Position numbers and translations under genes: made by a program. From NCBI RefSeq assembly GCF_900142255.1, contig NZ_FRAF01000011.1:44671-108670 (forward strand): DNA of 64,000 bases, read 5' to 3'. Every line of letters starts with the position of its first letter. The stretch's first letter is position 1. Positions 1-7,324 of this stretch are shown piece by piece. The stretch comes from Alicyclobacillus tolerans. GTDB lineage: Bacteria; Bacillota; Bacilli; Alicyclobacillales; Alicyclobacillaceae. The notes under the pieces were generated by a model. That model was not told the origin of the DNA. It did not search any database and worked only from the letters and a program-made list of their open reading frames with translations.

Positions 1-304
1 CATCCGCACCAAATTTCAAAAAGCCACTCAATTCCATAATCAAAAACACACCAAGTGAGCTAAAGAAACCACCGTAAAATCCATTTACTGTCATGCCAAA
101 AGTATTTTTGCGAATAAATTCTAGAATGCAACAAAGAAAATAAAGTCCACCACCACAAATGAGAATGACAGGTAAAAAGAACGTGGTTGCTAAAGCAGGA
201 ACCAGATGTGCGTTAGGAAGATTCAATAAGGTTTGTGATATAACAAAGGCTGCTAAACCAAGTGGAGTTGCCTCTGCCCACCGTTCGGTAGAATGATTTT
301 GCAT
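1..304 (-). CDS. GPR1/FUN34/YaaH (SatP-like) acetate transporter, N-terminal part
   Basis: The reading frame begins at the ATG at 304 and runs off the left edge of the window, so only about 101 residues are visible. The start follows a G-rich ribosome binding site (GGGGTGG). The protein opens with EATPLGLAAF close to the family signature (N-P-A-P-L-G-L-x-x-F), then has hydrophobic helices and GMTVNGFYGG. Members of this family are inner-membrane acetate or succinate transporters with six helices. A cre-like site lies about 55 bases upstream, which fits carbon catabolite control of acetate uptake. The assignment is by motif only; the rest of the gene is outside the window. Confidence 0.75.
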   Translation of the reverse strand, partial: MQNHSTERWAEATPLGLAAFVISQTLLNLPNAHLVPALATTFFLPVILICGGGLYFLCCILEFIRKNTFGMTVNGFYGGFFSSLGVFLIMELSGFLKFGAD

Positions 305-357
305 ATACCCACCCCGCTATCTCGCAAAATATTAGTATGAATATTACAAACCTTTAG

Positions 358-371
358 AGGAAGCGCTTACA
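358..371 (-). promoter_or_regulatory. cre-like site (CcpA) upstream of the acetate transporter gene
   Basis: On the minus strand this reads TGTAAGCGCTTCCT, matching 13 of 14 positions of the Bacillus cre consensus TGWAARCGYTWWCW. It lies upstream of the transporter that starts at 304. Binding by CcpA is inferred. Confidence 0.5.
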
Positions 372-604
372 TACCACCCGCCTCTCACCATAAAGAAGTC
401 ATACACTTTATATGAATGATTTATGACAGATAAGCGTGTATGATGCAATACATTTTGAAAAGAAAATTTAGATTTTTTGAATTTTGACTCAATAAAGATT
501 ACCGCCATCATTGAAAACAGACATACTCCCATACATTGACTGATACAGGTTAAGATGGCCCCATCTGTCAATACACGTTTTTTTGGTCATAGTGATGAGT
601 TGAG

Positions 605-952
605 TCAAGCGCAAAGGAATGTATCTACTAAGATAAAAACCGAAACCATGAAAATGTCCCAAGCCCCCTGTCCATCATACATCCGGAGCACTGGCATCGG
701 CTTATAAGTCTTGGCTTTCAGGTCGCTGAGAAGTTGCTGAAGATTCTCCTCCAGATTCCTTTCAAAAGCGGACAGATTTATGCCGTCTACTCCGCCAGTT
801 CCTTTGTTTGCCTTGACTTTCAGCCATGCCTCGGACAGTCGCTGATAACTCAGTAACTGACCATACAGATTGTACCATTTCATGTTCGAGTGTCTCCTCG
901 CAAGCAGAACCATTTTGGCAGTGTTTCGCAGCGGAGGCTTACCAATTGACAT
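605..952 (-). pseudogene. Truncated group II intron reverse transcriptase (LtrA-like), N-terminal fragment
   Basis: Residues 1-90 resemble the start of a group II intron-encoded protein: MKWYNLYGQL, then NKGTGGVDG and a run ending in KTYKPMPVLR, covering RT domain 0 and the start of domain 1. After about position 683 the similarity stops and the frame continues into unrelated sequence for some 25 residues. The catalytic YADD region, maturase domain and endonuclease domain are absent, so it cannot support splicing or mobility. The upstream part of the intron RNA is still present to about 1466. Confidence 0.8.
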
Positions 953-1466
953 GTCTGCTTCTGAATCAACTTTTCAGTAACGACGCCTTCCTTCATTTCA
1001 CATCAAGTTAAGGTCTCGAAGCTACTTCGCTACTATGAAGTCGCTCTGACTTCTCTCAGCACACGGACAACTTCGAATACCCTTGATATGTCCACGCCCA
1101 CTTCGGTAACCGAGAGATCTCGACGGGTCACCCGCACTGGCTACAGTGTGCATGTCTCACCCTCCACGTGATGAGCCGCATACCATGTTATCGTGATCTA
1201 CAGGGCTGACCTACCCCGATAGGGTTTTGGGTTCCGCAGAGAGCGCAGCGTCCCCAACTCATCCCGCCGTTTCGGCATTCAGCATTGCGCTTTCAACCTG
1301 CACACTTCGGATAGGGACCCCTCGACACTCCCTCTCTCCTCCGACACGCTCCTCACGGAGACGCCCTAGACGTATCCTTTGCAGCACTGACCATTATGCA
1401 GCGCTGACCTGTCCAGCGATTTTCCGCTAGATGTTCAGCATCCAATGCGAGCTGCCGCCCGCACAC
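680..1466 (-). mobile_element. Group II intron remnant, 5' portion
   Basis: On the minus strand the element seems to start with GTGTGCGGGC (1457-1466), which fits the group II 5' consensus GTGYG, and continues through about 500 bases of structured non-coding sequence into the truncated reverse transcriptase. It starts a few bases after the hairpin that ends the neighbouring TnpB remnant. The 3' end (domains V and VI) is missing. The exact 5' end could be 1464 or 1466. Confidence 0.65.
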
Positions 1467-1471
1467 ATTTT

Positions 1472-1492
1472 CCCCATGCCTAAAGGCAGGGG
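1472..1492 (-). repeat. Right-end hairpin of an IS200/IS605-type element
   Basis: Read on the minus strand, CCCCTGCC pairs with GGCATGGGG around a TTTA loop. It is about 50 bases downstream of the tnpB remnant on the same strand, where IS605-family right ends and the omega RNA 3' end lie. Confidence 0.55.
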
Positions 1493-1541
1493 ATTCCAAC
1501 CATCTCTAGTTGGCTTTCCTGCTTCGTTGAGGCTTGCCTTC

Positions 1542-2110
1542 TCATTGGCTGGTGAGCTTTCCAGCGGGTCTTATCGCCTCTCCACAGGCTAACACCGCAA
1601 GCCCTGCGGCTAAGATGTTTTGAGCGGCGTTCACATCTCTGTCGTGATTCTCCCCGCACTCTGGACACGTACAGTGTCTGACGCTGAGTGGCATCTTCGG
1701 CATGATATGTCCGCAATCAAAACACCGCTTACTGGCTGGATAAAACTTGTCGATTTTGACGACCGTTCTACCGTACCATTCAGCCTTATATTCGAGTTGA
1801 CGTACAAACTCGCCCCATCCTACATCTGCAATGGATTTTGCAAGGTGGTGATTGCGAATCATGTTCTTAACCTGCAAACTCTCTACGGCGATCACTTGGT
1901 TCTCGTTTATCAACCGTGTGCTGAGCTTGTACAGGAAGTCTTGACGACGATCCGCAATTTTGGCTTGAATACGTGCAACTTTGAGACGTTCTTTGTCTCT
2001 GTTTTTGGAACCTTTCTTTTTCTTTGCAAGTCGGCGTTGTGCTACGGAATCGGTCAATCCCAAATCAATAGCTACCTGATTTTCGCTTGTTGGAACTTGA
2101 GGAATTTCCT
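1542..2110 (-). pseudogene. tnpB: TnpB (IS200/IS605 family) C-terminal remnant
   Basis: The frame reads IPQVPTSENQVAIDLGLTD and then continues for about 165 residues to the end of the protein. It keeps the RuvC-like residues: Asp of DLGLTD, Glu of IAVESLQ, and Asp of DRDVNAAQNI, together with the zinc finger (CFDCGH and CPECG). TnpB is an RNA-guided DNA nuclease carried by IS605-type elements. The normal N-terminal wedge and recognition regions (about 180 residues) are missing; the sequence before about 2110 belongs to a different broken gene. No TnpA is next to it. It is a 5'-truncated remnant whose nuclease domain is still open. Confidence 0.8.
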
Positions 2111-2765
2111 CATCCGATGAGAATGACGAACGGCAATGCCGCGAACAGGTTGTCCCATATATGTAAATGGGCTTTGGAACGTCACCGGGTCATATATGTT
2201 CAATTCACTAAAGCCGTACCCTGCGGATTTCTGCAATTGGTACATGTGCCCAACCAAAATATTGTTGTCACGTTTGGTGATGATGAAAATGATATTGCTT
2301 TTGTCAAGGTTCGGAGAAGGCCCTTTTCTACCCCTTGCTCCCTAGTGAAACAGATGGAACACGCCCACAATTGAACCATAAACTGCCCTCCGTTGCTCGA
2401 TAACATCAATTAGATTATCGAATATATCTTGATTGTCCTCTTCAAAGACTCGGGAAAGCCGTTGCCGCATGAAGGTATCCCCATATGGAACCAAGTACGT
2501 TGTACTCGATTTTTGGGTATCTCGCTCCCTATACACCAAACCAGCCTCAACAAGCTGTTGTATCCAGTAGTCGATGGTTCGGGTTTGCTTGCCAAAATAC
2601 TTCGCGATGGTTTCAATGCTTGGCCATGAGTGACCGAGTTTGTTATTGGCCGCAAATCCGAAGTATAGGTACAAGCGCAGCGGCCTTGAGTCCAGGGTCT
2701 TCAAGTAGCCTTTGTTCCTAGACGCATTATATTGAGCGAAAAAACGATCCGCCGCTCGACAGCCC
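2072..2765 (-). pseudogene. Helix-turn-helix domain protein interrupted by an in-frame TAG
   Basis: The first part (from about 2704) contains WPSIETIAKYFGKQTRTIDYW and LVEAGLVYRERD, a winged-helix DNA-binding pattern of the kind found in replication-initiator-like and MarR-like proteins. The frame stops at TAG 2342-2344 (after VFHLFH) and then continues in the same frame as coding-like sequence (RKGPSPNLDKSNIIFIITKR, then VGHMYQLQKS and FTYMGQPVRGIAV) to about 2110. One base change, TGG to TAG, would explain the break. No convincing start codon exists between the upstream stop at 2766 and a TTG at 2704, so the 5' end may also be lost. Its 3' end merges with the TnpB remnant. Confidence 0.6.
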
Positions 2766-3104
2766 TACACTGCATTCTCATGGCTTTGCAAATGAAGATT
2801 TTGATAATTCTTTTAAAATTTCCTATACCTAGAACATAAATCTTACTCGGACACGTTCCTAGTGTGATCTTACACTGAAATAATCACGAATTACCCTTTC
2901 AACCCTGCTTCCGCGAAACTCTAACACGAATGACTTCGGAGTGCGGCATCGAGATCACATCCGGAAAACCCAAATCCGGGTAACCAGCTACTAGTAAATA
3001 ACGATTGAGTTCGGAGTACCGTGCATCCTTGACCAGTAGTGCAGGGCAAAAAAATGTAATGCAGAAGATGAGCATGAAATTAAAGGGGCTGTTGCGATCG
3101 ATGG
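2766..3104. other. Intergenic region without recognisable genes
   Basis: No coding frame, RNA or repeat that I recognise. It separates the mobile debris from the xylan module. Confidence 0.5.
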
Positions 3105-3133
3105 TTGAGGACAGAAATAATTTATCCTATAAT
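3105..3133 (+). promoter_or_regulatory. Promoter of the GH8 gene
   Basis: TTGAGG (3105-3110), a 17-base spacer, and TATAAT (3128-3133). The XylR-like box begins at the last base of the -10 element. Confidence 0.65.
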
Positions 3134-3159
3134 TAGTTTGTTTAATGTACAAATCAAAT
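3133..3159 (+). promoter_or_regulatory. XylR-type operator upstream of GH8
   Basis: The left half TTAGTTTGTTTA matches the Bacillus XylR box half-site (TTAGTTTGTTT); the right half ACAAATCAAAT is a weaker inverted copy. The same left half appears beside xylR and a close variant before the xylose operon. Confidence 0.6.
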
Positions 3160-3256
3160 ATCATGTAACAGTAAAGAGGTAAAACCACCGTGCAAAGAAT
3201 CTTGAGTTTGTGCATTAAACAACAGTAGTCAACAAGAGTAACAAACGGGCCCAGCA

Positions 3257-3270
3257 TGAAAACGCTTCAC
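3257..3270 (+). promoter_or_regulatory. cre-like site in the GH8 leader
   Basis: TGAAAACGCTTCAC matches the first eleven positions of the cre consensus but only loosely the end. It lies about 120 bases downstream of the promoter, where bound CcpA could block elongation. Confidence 0.35.
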
Positions 3271-3271
3271 T

Positions 3272-3283
3272 AAAGGAGGTGAG
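3272..3283 (+). promoter_or_regulatory. Orphan Shine-Dalgarno sequence in the GH8 leader
   Basis: AAAGGAGGTGAG is a near-perfect anti-16S match but is followed by no usable gene; the GH8 start is 60 bases further on with its own site (AAGAGGAGAG). It resembles STAB-SD mRNA-stabilising sites such as that of cry3A. Confidence 0.35.
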
Positions 3284-3343
3284 AAAATAATTCACAAATA
3301 GCGGTTGGATATATCTTAGTATTCAGAATTTTCAAGAGGAGAG

Positions 3344-4723
3344 ATGAGCTTGAAAAGTGGAATGAAACTGGGTGTTTCCATTCTTTCTGCCACAGCTTTA
3401 CTGACTCCAATTACATCATTTGCAGCCACGTCTTCCCACAGGATAGAAAAATCCGTCAATGGCAAAGGGGATAGTCCCCAAGGAGCAGTTCAAACTGGAA
3501 TATACCCAAATTTATTTAAACAGGCAGGGTATACACAGAAACAAATTAATGAAAAGGTTAATACCGATTGGCACCAGCTTTTTCACGGGAATCCCGGGAC
3601 GTCTGCTGATCATTACTATAATGGACAGGCGTTATACTATCAAATGACGCCTGATATGGCTTATATCGCCTCCATTTCTTCTTATCCCGGTACTGCCAAT
3701 CCAAACGATGTGCGTACTGAAGGTATGGGTTACGGAATGATGATTGCCGTACAGTTGAATCACAAAAGGGAATTCGATTCTTTGTGGAATTATGCAAAAA
3801 CGTATATGCAGATTAAAGAGGGACCGACGAAGGATGAGTTTGCATGGCATACTTATCCTGACGGTAAGGTCATTGATTATGGAGTTGCTCCTGATGGCGA
3901 TCAATGGATTGCCGCTGCACTCGCCTTTGCGGCGGGACGCTGGGGGAATGGGAGGGGGATCTATAACTATCGGAAACAATCCGAACAGATTCTGCATGCC
4001 ATGTGGCATGACCCATCTCCCGAATTCAGTCAAACCACTTACTTACCTGTCTTCTCACCGCCAAACGCCATGAACTATACGGACCCATCCTACAGTTTGC
4101 CAGCTTTTTATAAAGTTTTTGCATCCGTTGATCCGACTGATAAACAGCTATGGAACAAAGCGTACACTTCCGGCGAAAACCTTTTGAAAGATGCCTACAA
4201 TCCGGCTACGGGACTAGCGCCCGACTACACAAACTTTAATGGCACCCCTTACCCTTCTATACCATCAAACGAACAGCCGACCAATACAAACTATGGCTAC
4301 AACTTCGAATTTGATGCGTTTCGTGTTATTGCCAATGCCAATGTTGATGCAGCCTGGTTTGGAGTTAAACCTTGGGAAACTACTTATTCGAATGCATTGG
4401 AGAACTTCTTTTACCCTGTCATCAATACCTATGGCAACAACTACGAACTTAATGGAACTGAACTCAATTCCAGTTCGGGTCACTCCCCCGGTTTGGTAGC
4501 GATGAACGCGTCCTCTGCCATCTCGGCTACGAACCCAGAAAAGATGGCTTTCGTTCAGGCCCTATGGAATACTGCTCTCCCAACAGGGCAATGGCGTTAT
4601 TATGACGGCATGTTAACCATGCTTGGTATGCTCTACGACAGTGGTAAATTTCGTGATTGGTGGCATCCGGTTGAAAATCGAGCATACCCACGCTCGTTCA
4701 AACATAACATAGAAACAAACTAG
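3344..4723 (+). CDS. Secreted glycoside hydrolase family 8 (xylanase/exo-oligoxylanase type)
   Basis: A 459-residue protein. Residues 1-28 form a signal peptide (basic start, hydrophobic core, SFA-A cleavage pattern), so it acts outside the cell. The GH8 signature RTEGMGYGMM is at 124-133; Glu126 is the expected proton donor. APDGDQWIAAALAFA (182-196) and FEFDAFRVIANANVDAAWF (321-339) are further conserved blocks, with Asp324 in the base region. The family includes endoxylanases, cellulases, chitosanases and reducing-end xylose-releasing exo-oligoxylanases; the closest resemblance is to the xylan-acting group. The promoter with XylR box, and the neighbouring xylose operon, support a role in opening xylan or xylo-oligosaccharides. 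Start chosen from AAGAGGAGAG just before ATG. Confidence 0.85.
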   Translation: MSLKSGMKLGVSILSATALLTPITSFAATSSHRIEKSVNGKGDSPQGAVQTGIYPNLFKQAGYTQKQINEKVNTDWHQLFHGNPGTSADHYYNGQALYYQMTPDMAYIASISSYPGTANPNDVRTEGMGYGMMIAVQLNHKREFDSLWNYAKTYMQIKEGPTKDEFAWHTYPDGKVIDYGVAPDGDQWIAAALAFAAGRWGNGRGIYNYRKQSEQILHAMWHDPSPEFSQTTYLPVFSPPNAMNYTDPSYSLPAFYKVFASVDPTDKQLWNKAYTSGENLLKDAYNPATGLAPDYTNFNGTPYPSIPSNEQPTNTNYGYNFEFDAFRVIANANVDAAWFGVKPWETTYSNALENFFYPVINTYGNNYELNGTELNSSSGHSPGLVAMNASSAISATNPEKMAFVQALWNTALPTGQWRYYDGMLTMLGMLYDSGKFRDWWHPVENRAYPRSFKHNIETN

Positions 4724-4790
4724 CTACATCATCCGGGTGAAGATATCGGCTGAGTATGACGCAAATCTCGCAACGCATGCATTTTATCTT

Positions 4791-4820
4791 AACGACCACC
4801 CAAACGGGTGGTCGTTATTT
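4791..4820 (+). terminator. Intrinsic terminator after GH8
   Basis: An 11-bp perfect stem (AACGACCACCC with its complement) and a 4-base loop, followed by ATTTTC. Confidence 0.8.
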
Positions 4821-4929
4821 TCAACAAGTTTAAGACTTCGCTTAGACAACGGACTCAGCTGATTGAGTGGATATTGGCCTGCAGGGACGCGGCTAACACA
4901 ACTACGGCGCGGCACGACAACACGGCGCG

Positions 4930-5937
4930 TCAATCCTGCTTCACGCCTCCATCACGTACGTACAGGCGACTGTGCGCTTCCCACACCTCACCTGGTCGTA
5001 CAGGGAACAACCCGACTTCATCTGCTGGCAACTCCAAATTTGGCGCATTGACGACATTCACTTGCGGTTCGGCACAGAAAAACCCAGGCTGCCCGTAGTG
5101 GTTCCAAACCATCCATTGCCCGAACCCAAGCCCCACATCGTAGACCAGCGTCACGTCGCGCTTCATGTCCCAGAGTTCCATGCGATTGTAACCGTCTTGT
5201 GCAAGCGCCGTGTAATGATTGTCCATCGACTCGACAAACGGGTACGCCCCGACATCACGCAAGGCTTGCTCGTATAAGGTCAAAGGCAGACGAACCCCTG
5301 TAGGCAGACCACGATTATCAAGCTCCCAGCGCTCGCCGATAGTGAAGCGACAGCGGTAGTCGGTAGCGTCTCCATGCTCTGCAAACGGCGCGTTGACCGC
5401 CGTGTGGAATCCGACCAGGCACGGCATGGATCCACCCCCATCGTTTCGTACCAAAACGTGTTGAGAAAGTCCAAACTCGTTCAGCCCATAGCGCAATTCA
5501 AAAGTGAAACAAAACGGCCACTTTGCGAACAGCGGGTGCGCTTCGTCCACTTTCACAGACAGCACAACATAGCTTTCGACCTGAGTACTGCCAAAGTCCT
5601 TGACTTCCCACGCGGTATCGTACAAAACACCGTGCAGGTGCGCGCCAGTGGCCGCTTCGTTCACAGGCAATTGAACGTGCGTGCCGGCGTAGGTGAACGT
5701 GCCGGCATCGTAACGGTTAGGGGGGAACAGGACAGGGATCCCGTACAAATATGGTGTCCGCCTGAAGTCGTCCATCTCATTAACGCCTGGTTCGTGCAGC
5801 AGTGTGAAGCCGCGGATGAGGTCGCGAAAGCTAATCAGATTGGCCCCGATTTCAGGGAGAACCGTCGCCTGAAGGTTTTCCCACCGCAAGACGACAGCGC
5901 GCTCCCCACGGAAGGTCGTTTCCTTTGCCCCTCTCAC
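4930..5937 (-). CDS. Aldose 1-epimerase family protein
   Basis: A 335-residue cytosolic protein of the galactose mutarotase fold. Conserved parts visible are GANLISFRD near the start, LHGVLYDTAWEV, CLVGFHTAVNAPF and, near the C terminus, FFCAEPQVNVVNAPN, which holds the likely catalytic Glu; the His of HLHG and GFHT are the expected partners. It would interconvert alpha and beta anomers of xylose or other sugars set free by the GH3 enzyme before isomerisation. It is the last gene of the xylose operon, 55 bases after xylA. True substrate is not readable from sequence. Confidence 0.8.
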   Translation of the reverse strand: MRGAKETTFRGERAVVLRWENLQATVLPEIGANLISFRDLIRGFTLLHEPGVNEMDDFRRTPYLYGIPVLFPPNRYDAGTFTYAGTHVQLPVNEAATGAHLHGVLYDTAWEVKDFGSTQVESYVVLSVKVDEAHPLFAKWPFCFTFELRYGLNEFGLSQHVLVRNDGGGSMPCLVGFHTAVNAPFAEHGDATDYRCRFTIGERWELDNRGLPTGVRLPLTLYEQALRDVGAYPFVESMDNHYTALAQDGYNRMELWDMKRDVTLVYDVGLGFGQWMVWNHYGQPGFFCAEPQVNVVNAPNLELPADEVGLFPVRPGEVWEAHSRLYVRDGGVKQD

Positions 5938-5992
5938 TATCAGTTCACCCCCTCCGTTCGTATGGCACCTACCAGCAGTCTGGTATCTGCCA

Positions 5993-7303
5993 TTACACGC
6001 TCGTCAGGTACTGGTTGAAGATAGACTTCAGCATCTCCTGACGACCTGACTGGTTCGTAATTTCATGTTCCGTAGCGTACTCTGCGAGCGCCTTAAGGTC
6101 TGTCTTCCCGGCAACGATGTCGGCGCCGATTCCGCTCTTGTAGCTGCTGTAGCGGTTGGCGACAAAGTCCTCAAGCACGCCGTCTTCGATCAGTTTGGCT
6201 GCCACCTTAAAGCCCTTGGCGAAACTGTCGATACCGGCAATGTGTGCATAGAACAGGTCTATCGCGTCGAACGAGGCGCGCCGCGTTTTCGAATCGAAGT
6301 TCAAGCCGCCGCTGTGTAGCCCGCCGTTTTGGATGATCTCATACATCGCGAGCGTCGTGTTGTAGAGGTCCGTCGGAAACTCATCCGTGTCCCAACCGAG
6401 CAGCGGATCACCCTGGTTGGCGTCGACCGAACCGAGCACGCCGTAGTGACGACACACTCGCAGCTCGTGTTCAAACGTGTGGCCAGCGAGGGTCGCATGA
6501 TTCGCTTCGATGTTCAACTTAAAGTGGTGAATCAGGTCGTACTTGTAAAGGAACGCGATTGCGCTTGCTGCGTCGTAGTCGTACTGATGCTTGGTCGGCT
6601 CTTTCGGTTTCGGCTCGATCAGGAACTGGCCGGTATAGCCGATCTCCTTCGCGTAGGCGATGGCCATGTGGTAGAAGCGCGCGAGATTGTCGAGTTCAAG
6701 CCCCATGTCCGTGTTAAGCAGCGTCTCATAGCCTTCGCGCCCTCCCCAGAACACGTGATTTTCGGAACCAAGCTCTTTGCCGATCTCAAGGCTCTTCTTG
6801 ACCTGGCCAGCCGCGTACGCGAAGACGTCGGCGTTCGGCGAAGTTGCGGCACCATGCACAAAGCGCGGGTTAGTGAACATGTTTGCAGTGTTCCACAGCA
6901 GCTTCACGGAGGAGGTCTTCATGTAGTCCTTGATCATTGAGACGATCACGTCGAGGTTGCGATTGGTCTCAGTCAGCGTGTCGCCCTCCGGCGCAATGTC
7001 TCGATCGTGGAAGGCAAAGTATTTCAAACCCAACTTTTCAATCAGTTCAAACGCAGCTTCGACGCGCGCCTTCGCGAGGTCCATACCAGTGTAGCCGTTC
7101 CACGGGCGTTGCATCGTCGCAACGCCAAATGGGTCGCTGCCGTCGGCGACCAGTGTGTGCCAATATGCGACGGAGAAGCGCAGATAGTCCTCCATCCGCT
7201 TGCCAAGAACGATTTCGTCCGGGTTGTAGTACTTGTATGCGAGCGGGTTATTCGACTCCGAGCCCTCAAATTGAATCTTGCCGACGCCCTCGAAGTAAGT
7301 CAT
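5993..7303 (-). CDS. xylA: Xylose isomerase
   Basis: At 436 residues this is a class II xylose isomerase, converting D-xylose to D-xylulose in the cytoplasm with two divalent metals. His99 in [12 protein letters not shown] is the catalytic-site histidine. Metal and substrate residues are in their usual order: Glu230 and Lys232 ([18 protein letters not shown]), Glu266, His269 ([17 protein letters not shown]), Asp294 (SVDANQGD), Asp305 and Asp307 ([10 protein letters not shown]). An AAAGGAGG ribosome binding site precedes the ATG. It follows the GH3 gene by 21 bases and its product is the substrate of the xylulokinase encoded two genes earlier. Confidence 0.97.
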   Translation of the reverse strand: MTYFEGVGKIQFEGSESNNPLAYKYYNPDEIVLGKRMEDYLRFSVAYWHTLVADGSDPFGVATMQRPWNGYTGMDLAKARVEAAFELIEKLGLKYFAFHDRDIAPEGDTLTETNRNLDVIVSMIKDYMKTSSVKLLWNTANMFTNPRFVHGAATSPNADVFAYAAGQVKKSLEIGKELGSENHVFWGGREGYETLLNTDMGLELDNLARFYHMAIAYAKEIGYTGQFLIEPKPKEPTKHQYDYDAASAIAFLYKYDLIHHFKLNIEANHATLAGHTFEHELRVCRHYGVLGSVDANQGDPLLGWDTDEFPTDLYNTTLAMYEIIQNGGLHSGGLNFDSKTRRASFDAIDLFYAHIAGIDSFAKGFKVAAKLIEDGVLEDFVANRYSSYKSGIGADIVAGKTDLKALAEYATEHEITNQSGRQEMLKSIFNQYLTSV

Positions 7304-7324
7304 GATTTGTCTCCTCCTTTAGCT

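Noticed and set aside
344..571. Open frame of 75 codons upstream of the acetate transporter
   Set aside because: No ribosome binding site, no family resemblance, and it overlaps the promoter and cre-like site.
605..682. C-terminal 25 residues of the reverse transcriptase frame as a real extension
   Set aside because: They show no similarity to RT domain 1 and are most likely read-through into flanking DNA.
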